Source: Sphingomonadaceae bacterium | Lineage (GTDB): Bacteria > Pseudomonadota > Alphaproteobacteria > Sphingomonadales > Sphingomonadaceae | DNA: 64,000 bases | Reading direction: 5' to 3' | Assembly: GCA_947453945.1 (NCBI GenBank) | Contig: CANGJB010000005.1 | Location: forward strand, 31,352 to 95,351 | Shown here: in pieces, positions 46,299-54,239 of the stretch | How the letters are laid out: each line of letters begins with the position of its first letter | Numbering within the stretch: the first letter of the stretch is position 1 | Notes under the pieces: generated by a model | The model's database searches: none | Told to the model about the DNA's origin: nothing | What the model saw: the letters and a program-made list of their open reading frames with translations, nothing else | Made by a program: the position numbers and the translations under genes

Positions 46299-46592
46299 AT
46301 GGCGATTGCCCAACTGACCGAAACCGAACGCGCCGCCGCCCTTGCCGCCCTGCCCGGATGGGCGCTCAGCGCAGACGGCCTCGCGATCACGCGCACCTTC
46401 CGCTTTGCCGATTTTGCCGAAGCCTTCGGTTTCATGACCCGCGTGGCGATCCTGGCGGAGAAGGCCGATCACCACCCCGAATGGTTCAATGTCTACAACC
46501 GCGTGGACATCACGCTGACCACCCACGATGCGGGCGGGCTGAGCGCAAGGGACGTGGCGCTGGCGAGCGCAATCGACGGGTTCGGGGGCTAG
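46299..46592 (+). CDS. phhB: Pterin-4a-carbinolamine dehydratase
   Basis: 97 residues with the family motif [32 protein letters not shown] (written in parts: HHPEW, YNRV, TTHDAGG). It dehydrates 4a-hydroxytetrahydrobiopterin in pterin recycling or acts in molybdopterin-linked roles. Its TAG stop shares the palindrome CTAG with the convergent SDR gene's TAG. Confidence 0.95.
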   Translation: MAIAQLTETERAAALAALPGWALSADGLAITRTFRFADFAEAFGFMTRVAILAEKADHHPEWFNVYNRVDITLTTHDAGGLSARDVALASAIDGFGG

Positions 46593-47392
46593 CCGCCCAT
46601 CGGCCGCCCGAGCCCGCCGACCTGCTTGCGCAAGGCGCCGGGCATCCAGCGCGCGGCAAAGGCCAGTTTCTTCGCGGTCTTGCCCACCAGTGTGTGCACC
46701 TTCTGCCCATGCACCGCCGCCCATGCCGCTTCGGCGACTGCGCTCACGGGCGTAATCTCGAGGCCCGCAGAAGTCACCCCGGTCCGGATATCCTGATTGG
46801 AGGCCCGGTTGGGCGCGTGATCGAGCAGCGGGGTTTCGATGAAGCTCGGCATCAGATCGCGCACCATGATGCCGTCTTCCCGCCACTCGCCATCCAGCGA
46901 TTCGGTGAGGGAGCGCACGCCGAACTTGGTGGCCGAATAGATCGAACCGCCCGGCACGCCATAGATGCCCGCCGCGCTGGCGGTGTTGAGCAGGCATGAC
47001 CCCGGCGCCGCGGCCTTGAGATAAGGCCAGGCCGCCTGCGCGCCGAAGATCACGCCCTTGAGGTTGATATCGAGCGTGCGTTCGACTTCTTCGGTGCTGC
47101 AATCGATGATCCGCCCGCCGATGGGAATGCCGGCGTTGTTGAACACCACATCGATTTTTCCGCCCGAAGCCTCGGCACAGGCGGCGAGCGCGGTGTCCCA
47201 CGCGGCGCGGTCGCGCACATCCAGCTTGTGCTGCGAAGAAAAACCCGCCGGAATCAGCGCAGCGGTGCCGGCCATGCCATCTTCATTGATATCGGCAATG
47301 CCGACAAACCAGCCCGCCCGCCCGAAGCGCTGCGCCACCGCGCGCCCAATGCCGGAAGCGCCACCGGTGATGAAAATCGTCTTTTGGCCCAC
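46589..47392 (-). CDS. SDR family oxidoreductase
   Basis: 267 residues from GTG 47392, which has AAGGG eight bases upstream; GTG 47401 is an alternative. [15 protein letters not shown] cofactor loop, [15 protein letters not shown] with the Ser, and [11 protein letters not shown] with the Tyr/Lys pair. The C-terminal region ([25 protein letters not shown]) is longer and basic, resembling SDRs that associate with membranes or lipids. Substrate unknown. Confidence 0.85.
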   Translation of the reverse strand: MGQKTIFITGGASGIGRAVAQRFGRAGWFVGIADINEDGMAGTAALIPAGFSSQHKLDVRDRAAWDTALAACAEASGGKIDVVFNNAGIPIGGRIIDCSTEEVERTLDINLKGVIFGAQAAWPYLKAAAPGSCLLNTASAAGIYGVPGGSIYSATKFGVRSLTESLDGEWREDGIMVRDLMPSFIETPLLDHAPNRASNQDIRTGVTSAGLEITPVSAVAEAAWAAVHGQKVHTLVGKTAKKLAFAARWMPGALRKQVGGLGRPMGG

Positions 47393-47428
47393 AACCAGCA
47401 CCCTTTGTTGTTCTTGTCGGGCCGCAGA

Positions 47429-48073
47429 CTACAACGCCGGATTGTTATAGCAATGCCAGGTGAAGATCGCTGCCGCGCCGCGGTGCGGGCGCCAATCTTC
47501 TGCCATGGCGCGCGTTGCCTTTTCGTCAGGCCGCTCAGCAAGGCCGAGGAGTTTCGCCATTCCGGCCTGCACGGCCAGATCGCCCGCCGGCCAGATATCC
47601 GGCCGGCCTTCGGCAAACAGCAGGTAGATTTCCGCCGACCAGCGACCGATGCCCTTGATCCGGGTGAGCTGCGCAATCGCGGCTTCGTCGTCTTCGGGCA
47701 GGGAGTGCAGATCAAGCTCACCCGTCACCACCAGCTCGCACAAAGAGCGCACATAGCCCTGCTTTTGGCGCGAAAGGCCGCAGGCGCGCAGCGCATCGAA
47801 ATCGGCTTCGAGCAGATCCTGCGGGGGCATGTCATCCCCCAGCAGCGCTTCCAGCTTGCGCCAGACCGAAGCGGCAGCGGCCACGCTGACCTGCTGGCCG
47901 ACGATCGTGCGCAGCAGCGTAGCATAGCCGCGCGGGCGAATGCGCGGCTCAGGATAGCCAACGCGCGCGACCGCTTCGGCGATGGCTGGGCTCCTTGCGC
48001 CGACATGGGCGAGGCCTTGCGCAATCTGGTTGGCGGTGAGGCCCATAGGGTACAGCTTTCCTTTAGAGGCCAT
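47429..48073 (-). CDS. DNA-3-methyladenine glycosylase (HhH-GPD)
   Basis: 214 residues. Helix-hairpin-helix RIKGIGRWSAEIYLLFA with the catalytic Asp in WPAGDLAVQAG; TIVGQQVSVAAAASVW is the conserved N-terminal helix of the AlkA/MAG branch. It excises alkylated purines in base-excision repair. There are no Cys-cluster residues as in MutY/Nth. Start ATG 48073 is preferred (AAGGTG nine bases upstream); ATG 48046 is possible. Confidence 0.9.
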   Translation of the reverse strand: MASKGKLYPMGLTANQIAQGLAHVGARSPAIAEAVARVGYPEPRIRPRGYATLLRTIVGQQVSVAAAASVWRKLEALLGDDMPPQDLLEADFDALRACGLSRQKQGYVRSLCELVVTGELDLHSLPEDDEAAIAQLTRIKGIGRWSAEIYLLFAEGRPDIWPAGDLAVQAGMAKLLGLAERPDEKATRAMAEDWRPHRGAAAIFTWHCYNNPAL

Positions 48074-48183
48074 GATGCAGCGCAGCACCTTGCCAAATCC
48101 GCCCCCGCGCGATAGCAGCCCCGGTCAAATGGAGCCAGAGAGCACGGACTCACGCGTCCCGCTCTTAACAGGAGACGTGATCG

Positions 48184-48501
48184 ATGCCGAAGCTTGTCGT
48201 GGTGAACCGCTCGGGTGAAGAATCCACTGTCGAGGCCGCTGCCGGCCTTTCGGTGATGGAAGCCATCCGCGACAACGGCTTCGATGAACTCCTCGCACTG
48301 TGCGGCGGCTGCTGCTCTTGCGCCACTTGCCACATCTATGTCGATCCCTCCTTCGCCGACAAGCTGCCGAAGATGAGCGAAGACGAGAACGACCTGCTGG
48401 ATAGCTCGGACCACCGCGGCGAGACTTCGCGGCTTTCGTGCCAGATCCAGCTGACTGGCGATCTCGACGGCCTGAAGGTCACGATCGCCCCCGAAGACTG
48501 A
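48184..48501 (+). CDS. 2Fe-2S ferredoxin (adrenodoxin/putidaredoxin type)
   Basis: 105 residues, with AGGAG before the ATG. Cluster ligands are in [10 protein letters not shown] (spacing C-x5-C-x2-C) plus the later Cys in RLSCQIQL. The family carries single electrons to cytochromes P450, dioxygenases or iron-sulfur assembly. The partner reductase is not encoded next to it. It might also serve the ferredoxin-type sulfite reductase (speculative). A terminator follows. Confidence 0.92.
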   Translation: MPKLVVVNRSGEESTVEAAAGLSVMEAIRDNGFDELLALCGGCCSCATCHIYVDPSFADKLPKMSEDENDLLDSSDHRGETSRLSCQIQLTGDLDGLKVTIAPED

Positions 48502-48545
48502 TCAGGCGCGCGGCCAGCCCGCGCTGCTTTTTCCGCAAGGCATGG

Positions 48546-48579
48546 ACGCCCCGACGCAGTAATGCGCTCGGGGCGTTTT
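48546..48579 (+). terminator. Rho-independent terminator after the ferredoxin gene
   Basis: ACGCCCCGA (48546-48554) pairs exactly with TCGGGGCGT (48568-48576), with CGCA/TGCG extending the stem and a GTAA loop. TTTT follows. Confidence 0.88.
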
Positions 48580-48638
48580 GCATGGCGGCCCATGCCCATC
48601 GGGGCGGCCTAGCGAGTATGACGGAGTGAGTCTCGAAA

Positions 48639-48656
48639 CCAGCATAAAACTGTCAC
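48639..48656 (+). promoter_or_regulatory. Pho-box-like PhoB site upstream of TonB receptor
   Basis: CCAGCATAAAACTGTCAC matches the consensus CTGTCATAAATCTGTCAC at 14 of 18 positions, including a perfect second half-site and the AAA spacer. It lies 52 bases before the receptor start. A weak third half-site (GAGTCTC) is 11 bases further upstream. Confidence 0.55.
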
Positions 48657-48707
48657 CTCAGGGGCTTAGCGGGCGCAGCAACCGAGCGCTTCATGAGGGA
48701 GTTTTTT

Positions 48708-51029
48708 ATGCGCCTTGTCACACTTCTGCTTGCATCGACGGCATTCGCTGCCGCCCATGGCACCGCCTTCGCCGGCCCCGTAGCTGAGGCCGCCCCTGCT
48801 GCTGAGGCTGCCCCTGCTGCTGAGGCTTCCCCTGCCGAGGCCGCTGACGGCGAAGCCATCGTGGTCTATGGCACCGGCAAGACGCGCCAGGTGCAGGAGC
48901 TTTCGGGCGCCGACCTTGCCATCCAGGCCGCCGGCACCAGCCCGCTGCGCGCCATCGCCAAGCTGCCTTCGGTCAACTTCCAGTCGGCCGACGCGTTCGG
49001 CACGTATGAATGGTCGACCCGCATCACCATCCGCGGCTTCAATCAGAACCAGCTGGGCTTCAATCTCGACGGCATCCCGCTCGGCGACATGTCGTATGGC
49101 AACAACAACGGCCTGCACATCAGCCGCGCGATTTCGGCCGAGAACATCGGCAACACGGTCGTCAGCCAGGGCTCAGGCTCGATCGACACGCAGTCGACCA
49201 ACAATCTGGGCGGCACGCTGAACTTCTATTCGATCGATCCCAAGGATGCGCTCGGCATCGATGCCAGCGGCACGTATGGTTCGAACAACACCTGGCGCGG
49301 GTTCCTGCGCGGCGGGATCGGCACGCGCGATGGCGCGCGCGCCTTCGCATCTGTCGTCTATGCCACCACCGACAAGTGGAAGGGCGATGGCAAGCAGCGC
49401 CAGCTCAACGTGAACGCCAAGGGCGTGCTGCCGCTGGGCTCCGTGGTGCTGGACGGCACCTTCAGCTATTCGGACCGCGCCGAGCAGGACTATCAGGATC
49501 TCAGCCTCGATCAGCTGAACCGCCTCGGCTACAACGCCGATAACTTCGGCCCCAGCCAGTATGCGCTGGCGATCCAGGTGGCCGATATTGCCGCCAACCG
49601 CGGCGATACCGGCACCACGCCGCTCAACCCTTCGGCCGGCACCGTCTATCCCGGCAAGATCAAGACCGCAGATGATGCCTATTACGACGCATCGGGCCTG
49701 CGCCGCGATACGCTGGCCTCGGTCGGCCTGAGCGCCGATCTCGCCCCGTCGGTCACGCTCAAGGCGCGCACCTACCTGCATCACAACGAAGGCCAGGGCA
49801 CCTGGGGTTCGCCCTATGTCAACAGCCCGACCGGCGTGCCGATGGCGCTGCGCACCACCGAATACGAGATCAACCGCAAGGGCCTGTTCGCCAGCGTGAA
49901 TGCCGATCTCGGCATGAACGCGATCACCGTTGGCGGCTGGTATGAAAACAACGATTTCAACCAGGCACGGCGCTTCTATGCCTATACCAGCCGGACCACG
50001 CCGGGCCGCGATCACCTGAAATTTCAGCGCGATCCGTTCTTCACGCAGTGGGATGTCGATTTCAACACCAAGACCTTCCAGTACTATGTCGAGGACGAGA
50101 TCAAGCTGGGCGACGCCAAGATCAGCCTCGGCTGGAAGGGCTTCAAGGTGGACAACCGCGCCACGCCGATCGTGGCCGGCGGCCGCACGGCAGGCACGCT
50201 TTCAACCACGGACTGGTTCCAGCCGCACGTGGGCGCAAGCTATCGCTTCACGCCCGAAATCGAGGCGTTCACCGGCTTCACCCAGGTGACCCGCGCGTTC
50301 GTTTCCGCCACCACGGCAGGTCCCTTCTCCTCCAGCCAGATCGGCTTCAATGCGATCAAGCCGTTCCTCAAGCCCGAGCAGTCGGACACCTATGAGGCGG
50401 GCCTGCGCTTCAACAGCGGCGTCTTCCACGGCGTGCTGGCCGGCTACCTTGTTAACTTCCGCAACCGCCTGCTGGCGATCCCGACTTCGGTGGGCATCGT
50501 GGGCGCGGCCAACGCGCTGCAGAACGTGGGTGGCGTGCGCTCGGCCGGTATCGAGGCGAGCGGCGAACTGCGCTTCGGCCGGGGTTTCTCGGCGCTGGTG
50601 TCCTACAGCTACAACGACAACACCTACCGCAATGACGTGGTGATCCGGGCGAACGGTACCACCACCACGATCCCCACCGCGGGCAAGACGGTGACCGACA
50701 GCCCGAAGCACCTTGTGCATGGTGAGCTTTCGTACGATCAGGGCCCGATCTTTGGTCGCATCGGGGTTGATTACATGTCGAAGCGTTACTTCACCTACAC
50801 CAACGATCAGTCGGTCCCGGGCCGCGCGCTGGTGGATGCAACGCTGGGCTATCGCTTCGATGTGGGGATGCGCAAGCCGGTAGAGCTGCAGATCAACGCC
50901 ACCAACCTGTTCGACAAGTCCTACGTCGCCACGATCGGTTCGAACGGCTTCGGCAACAGCGGTGACAACCAGACGCTGCTTTCCGGTGCGCCGCGCCAGA
51001 TCTTCGCGACCGTGAAGGTGGGCTTCTGA
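48708..51029 (+). CDS. TonB-dependent receptor
   Basis: 773 residues from ATG 48708 (GAGGGAG then six T before it; ATG 48693 lies within that ribosome site). A signal peptide (~1-22) is followed by an Ala/Glu/Pro-rich repeat, a TonB-box-like EAIVVYG, a plug domain (~50-170: TSPLRAIAKLPSVNFQSAD, RGFNQNQLGFNLDGIPLGDM) and a 22-strand barrel ending in ...GAPRQIFATVKVGF with the terminal aromatic. It imports a substrate across the outer membrane. Pairing with a secreted phosphodiesterase and a Pho-box-like site suggests an organophosphate ligand (inference). Confidence 0.93.
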   Translation: MRLVTLLLASTAFAAAHGTAFAGPVAEAAPAAEAAPAAEASPAEAADGEAIVVYGTGKTRQVQELSGADLAIQAAGTSPLRAIAKLPSVNFQSADAFGTYEWSTRITIRGFNQNQLGFNLDGIPLGDMSYGNNNGLHISRAISAENIGNTVVSQGSGSIDTQSTNNLGGTLNFYSIDPKDALGIDASGTYGSNNTWRGFLRGGIGTRDGARAFASVVYATTDKWKGDGKQRQLNVNAKGVLPLGSVVLDGTFSYSDRAEQDYQDLSLDQLNRLGYNADNFGPSQYALAIQVADIAANRGDTGTTPLNPSAGTVYPGKIKTADDAYYDASGLRRDTLASVGLSADLAPSVTLKARTYLHHNEGQGTWGSPYVNSPTGVPMALRTTEYEINRKGLFASVNADLGMNAITVGGWYENNDFNQARRFYAYTSRTTPGRDHLKFQRDPFFTQWDVDFNTKTFQYYVEDEIKLGDAKISLGWKGFKVDNRATPIVAGGRTAGTLSTTDWFQPHVGASYRFTPEIEAFTGFTQVTRAFVSATTAGPFSSSQIGFNAIKPFLKPEQSDTYEAGLRFNSGVFHGVLAGYLVNFRNRLLAIPTSVGIVGAANALQNVGGVRSAGIEASGELRFGRGFSALVSYSYNDNTYRNDVVIRANGTTTTIPTAGKTVTDSPKHLVHGELSYDQGPIFGRIGVDYMSKRYFTYTNDQSVPGRALVDATLGYRFDVGMRKPVELQINATNLFDKSYVATIGSNGFGNSGDNQTLLSGAPRQIFATVKVGF
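48783..48836 (+). repeat. 18-bp tandem repeat (three copies) in the receptor N-terminus
   Basis: Units at 48783-48800, 48801-48818 and 48819-48836 (first unit GCTGAGGCCGCCCCTGCT) differ by one to three bases and encode AEAAPA repeats between signal peptide and TonB box. Copy-number change would keep the frame. Confidence 0.85.
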
Positions 51030-52387
51030 TGCGCCGCGCGCTTCCCCAGGGCCTTCTGGCCCTCGCCCTTGCGCTCCTTGCAGCGGCAGGGGAAGCGCGC
51101 GCCGCTCCCGTTCTCATGATTTCCATCGACGGGCTGCGGCCCGCCGATGTCCAGGATGCCGAGGCGCGCGGTCTCAAGGTGCCCAACCTGCGGCGGTTCC
51201 TCGCCGAGGGTACTTACGCGACCGGCGTCAACGGCGTACTGCCGACAGTGACCTATCCCAGCCATACCACCCTGATCACCGGCGTGGCCCCGGCGCGGCA
51301 CGGCATTGTCAACAACACCACTTATGATCCCCTCCAGATCAACCAGGGCGGCTGGTTCTGGTATGCGCAGGACGACAAGGCTCGCACGCTGTGGGATGCC
51401 GCGCACGATGCGGGGCTGACCACGGGCAACGTGCACTGGCCCGTCTCGGTCGCGGCGAAGAACGTGACCTGGAACCTCGCGCAGATCTGGCGCACGGGCC
51501 ATCCGGATGATCGCAATCTAGTCGATGCGGTTTCGACGCCGGGGCTCATCGCAGATCTCGAGCATGCGGCGCACCTGCCTTATGCCGCCGGCAAGGACGA
51601 AGACCTTCCGGCCGACAAGAACCGCACCCGCTTCGGGGTGGAGATGATCGCGAAGCACAAGCCGGGCTTCATGACGATGTACCTCGCTGCGCTCGATCAC
51701 ACCCAGCACGAAACCGGCCCGGGATCGGCTGAATCCCATGCGGTGCTGGAAGCGATTGACGGTTTTGTTGGCGAACTGGTGACCGCCGAACTGAAAGTCC
51801 ATCCCGATGCGGTGATCGCGCTGGTCAGCGATCACGGCTTCGCGGCCGTAGATACGGTGATCAATCTCTATCGCCCGTTCATCGATGCCGGGCTCGTCAC
51901 GTTGGGGCCGGATGGCAAGATCGCCAGCGTCGAAGCGGCGCCGTGGGGTTCGGGCGGCTCCATCGCGATCCGCCTTGCGCGGCCGGACGATGCCGCGCTC
52001 AAGGCCAAAGTGAAGGCCGTGCTCGACACGCTGGCCGCCGATCCCGCCGCAAAGTTCGAGCGCGTGCTCGACACGGCCGGGATTGCGGCCGAGGGCGCCA
52101 ATCCCGAGGCCAGCTTCTACGTAAACCTCAAGCTGGGCGCCGTGGCAACTCCTTTCGTGAACGGCACGCTGCCGCTTACGTTCCCATCGCCCAGCACCAA
52201 GGGCATGCACGGCTATTTCCCCGCCGCCCCCGAAATGCGATCAACCTTCATGATCATGGGCAAGGGCGTGGCCAAGGCCCGCAGCCTGGGCGAGATCGAC
52301 ATGCGCGCGATTGCGCCGACGCTGGCCAAGCTGATGGGCGCCGCACTGCCTGATGCGGAAAAACCGGCGATCAACTTGGGGAAGTAG
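51029..52387 (+). CDS. Secreted type I phosphodiesterase/nucleotide pyrophosphatase (NPP-like)
   Basis: 452 residues with a signal peptide (~1-25). Alkaline phosphatase superfamily metal and nucleophile sites: ISIDGLRPADV (Asp), PTVTYPSHTTLITGVAPARHG (nucleophile Thr as in NPP enzymes), ALDHTQHETGP (Asp/His), LVSDHGF (Asp-His), and a late His in GMHGYFP. Such enzymes split phosphodiester or pyrophosphate bonds outside the inner membrane. It overlaps the TonB receptor stop (TGATG), so they form one unit. Confidence 0.9.
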   Translation: MRRALPQGLLALALALLAAAGEARAAPVLMISIDGLRPADVQDAEARGLKVPNLRRFLAEGTYATGVNGVLPTVTYPSHTTLITGVAPARHGIVNNTTYDPLQINQGGWFWYAQDDKARTLWDAAHDAGLTTGNVHWPVSVAAKNVTWNLAQIWRTGHPDDRNLVDAVSTPGLIADLEHAAHLPYAAGKDEDLPADKNRTRFGVEMIAKHKPGFMTMYLAALDHTQHETGPGSAESHAVLEAIDGFVGELVTAELKVHPDAVIALVSDHGFAAVDTVINLYRPFIDAGLVTLGPDGKIASVEAAPWGSGGSIAIRLARPDDAALKAKVKAVLDTLAADPAAKFERVLDTAGIAAEGANPEASFYVNLKLGAVATPFVNGTLPLTFPSPSTKGMHGYFPAAPEMRSTFMIMGKGVAKARSLGEIDMRAIAPTLAKLMGAALPDAEKPAINLGK

Positions 52388-52393
52388 GCAATC

Positions 52394-52426
52394 GGAAGTC
52401 GGGCGGAAGTCGGGCGGAAGTCGGGG
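52394..52426. repeat. 11-bp tandem repeat, three copies
   Basis: GGAAGTCGGGC repeated at 52394, 52405 and 52416 (last base differs), in the 43-bp gap between the convergent phosphodiesterase and DUF427 genes. Confidence 0.85.
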
Positions 52427-52430
52427 CGGC

Positions 52431-52925
52431 CTACCAGCCCCGGCTGCCGGGCCCGCCTTTGAATGGCCCGGCCACTTTGCCGGTGATCCACCCGCCGTAG
52501 AATTCGCCCGGCTGCGGGATCACCGTTTCGCCGTCCACGCTGCACCGATCAAACGGCGCGGCATAGAACGCGACATGATCCTTGAGTGCGAGGAACAGTC
52601 GCGTGGGGTTCGGATAGCTCCATCCGACACGCGGCAGAACAAGGTCGCCCACCACCACATCCCAATAGACCGCCGCGCCCTTCCATTCGCACAGCGATGT
52701 GCCCGCCGCGCGCCGCAGGACGCCGGGCGCGATATCATCGGGGTGGATGTAGTAGCTGGGCGGGTGGCTGGTCTCGAGCGTTTCGACACTGCGCCGGGTA
52801 TCGGCCACGATCTGCCCGGCATGTTCGATCGTCACGCGGGCCGTGCAGGGCCGTGCCACAGCCGGGCGGGGATAGTCCCAGACGCTTTCCTGACCGGGGA
52901 GAACAGGGTCAGGCTTGGGCCACAT
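52431..52925 (-). CDS. DUF427 domain-containing protein
   Basis: 164 residues. The DUF427 beta-fold is recognised by VETLETSHPPSYYIHPDDI, SLCEWKGAAVYWDVVVGD and VAFYAAPFDRCSVDGETV, with the closing PGEFYGGWITGKVAGPFKG. Function unknown; conserved His, Cys and Trp suggest ligand binding. It is coupled to argC through a TGATG overlap. Confidence 0.88.
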   Translation of the reverse strand: MWPKPDPVLPGQESVWDYPRPAVARPCTARVTIEHAGQIVADTRRSVETLETSHPPSYYIHPDDIAPGVLRRAAGTSLCEWKGAAVYWDVVVGDLVLPRVGWSYPNPTRLFLALKDHVAFYAAPFDRCSVDGETVIPQPGEFYGGWITGKVAGPFKGGPGSRGW

Positions 52926-53848
52926 CAGAGCCGCAGCCCTGCCGTCTCGGGGAGGCCGCTCATCAGGTTGAGCGTCTGCACCGCCGCGCCGCTTGCGCCC
53001 TTGCCAAGGTTGTCTAGCACGGCGACGAGCCGCGCCTGCGTGCCATCGGCGCTGCCGAAGACATGAAGGTCGAGCCCGTCACGCGCTGCGTCGGAACGGC
53101 GCAGCAACAGTTCATCCGGCACGCCATCGTGCACGCACACCAGCGGGCTGCCGGCATAGAAAGCCACCAGCGCGGCGCGAAGCGCATCGGGCGCGGCGGT
53201 GCCGGGCATGGCGGCAAGCGGCACGGGCACTTCAACCACCATGCCGCGATGCGCAGGCACGACGGCGGGGGCAAAGATCGGCGGATGGGCGAGGCCAGCC
53301 TGAACCTGCATTTCGGCCACATGCTTGTGGCCAAGGCCGAGGCCATAGGCGCGGAAGGCAATGTCCGGGTCCGCCTCGAAACGCGCAATCAGCGCCTTGC
53401 CGCCGCCCGAATAGCCCGAGACGGCGTTGACGGTGTAGGGCCAGTCTGCCGGCAGCAGCCCGGCCCGCAGCAAAGGCACGAGCAGGCCCAGAAAGCCGGT
53501 GGGATAGCAGCCGGGATTGGAGACGCGCTTGGCATTGGCCACCGCATCCTGCCCAACGATCTCCGGGAAACCATAGGTCCAGCCCGGCGCAGTGCGGTGC
53601 GCGGTGGAGGCATCGATCACGCGGGTGTGATCGTTGGTGATAAGCGAAACCGCCTCGCGCGCGGCATCATCCGGCAGGCACAGGATCGCGACATCGGCGG
53701 CATTGAGCGCAGCGGCGCGCGCGCCTGCGTCCTTGCGCTCGGCATCGCTCAGCGCGATGAGGCTGAATTCGCTCCGCCCCGCGATCCGTTCGGCGATTTC
53801 GAGGCCGGTGGTGCCCGCGGCGCCGTCGATGAAGACGAGTGTGGTCAT
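52925..53848 (-). CDS. argC: N-acetyl-gamma-glutamyl-phosphate reductase (short type 2)
   Basis: 307 residues, the shorter ArgC2 class. N-terminal FIDGAAGTTGLEIAERI, the catalytic Cys114 in SNPGCYPTGFL, and GHKHVAEMQ with the partner His. It makes N-acetylglutamate semialdehyde in arginine synthesis. It overlaps the SH3 gene stop by four bases. Confidence 0.95.
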   Translation of the reverse strand: MTTLVFIDGAAGTTGLEIAERIAGRSEFSLIALSDAERKDAGARAAALNAADVAILCLPDDAAREAVSLITNDHTRVIDASTAHRTAPGWTYGFPEIVGQDAVANAKRVSNPGCYPTGFLGLLVPLLRAGLLPADWPYTVNAVSGYSGGGKALIARFEADPDIAFRAYGLGLGHKHVAEMQVQAGLAHPPIFAPAVVPAHRGMVVEVPVPLAAMPGTAAPDALRAALVAFYAGSPLVCVHDGVPDELLLRRSDAARDGLDLHVFGSADGTQARLVAVLDNLGKGASGAAVQTLNLMSGLPETAGLRL

Positions 53849-54183
53849 GGCTCCAGCGCCGTGAGCGGCAGATAGCCGACGAGGCCATCCTCGCCCTGCT
53901 GTCCCCAGCCCCAGCCGCCCGCCGCATCGAGCAGGTTGAAGACGTCGCCTGCGGCAAGCGTGCCGACAACCTCGGCGTCCGCCTGCGCGGCGGTGCGAAG
54001 CACGGCGCCTGCAGCCCCCACGCTGCGCGGCATCGGCACGGCATAGTGCGAGACGAAAATCTGCCCGGCATAGCGCACATGCGCCAGATCGCCGCGCGCC
54101 GCACGGGTCAGCGCATCGCCCTTGGGTGCGGGGGCGGTCAGCGCGTGCGACATCTTCAGGCTGGGCAGGATCGGATCAGTCAA
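53845..54183 (-). CDS. SH3-domain protein (lacks a peptidase domain)
   Basis: 112 residues from TTG 54183, which has GGAAGG six bases upstream; ATG 54153 is the alternative. It has the bacterial SH3 fold typical of the N-terminus of NlpC/P60 (C40) peptidases: DLAHVRYAGQIFVSHYAVPM, then AAGDVFNLLDAAGGWGWGQQ and GLVGYLPLTALE. In related genomes the same position after an M17 aminopeptidase gene often carries a full C40 peptidase; here the gene stops after the SH3 part and runs into argC by overlap. Confidence 0.7.
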   Translation of the reverse strand: MTDPILPSLKMSHALTAPAPKGDALTRAARGDLAHVRYAGQIFVSHYAVPMPRSVGAAGAVLRTAAQADAEVVGTLAAGDVFNLLDAAGGWGWGQQGEDGLVGYLPLTALEP

Positions 54184-54239
54184 GGCGGGCCTTCCGGCAA
54201 ATAGGAACGCCGGGCGCTTATAGGCATCGGGCTCTGCGT

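Noticed and set aside
48693..48707. Five-residue longer TonB receptor start (ATG 48693)
   Set aside because: That ATG overlaps the GAGGGAG ribosome site of ATG 48708, after which a proper signal peptide begins.
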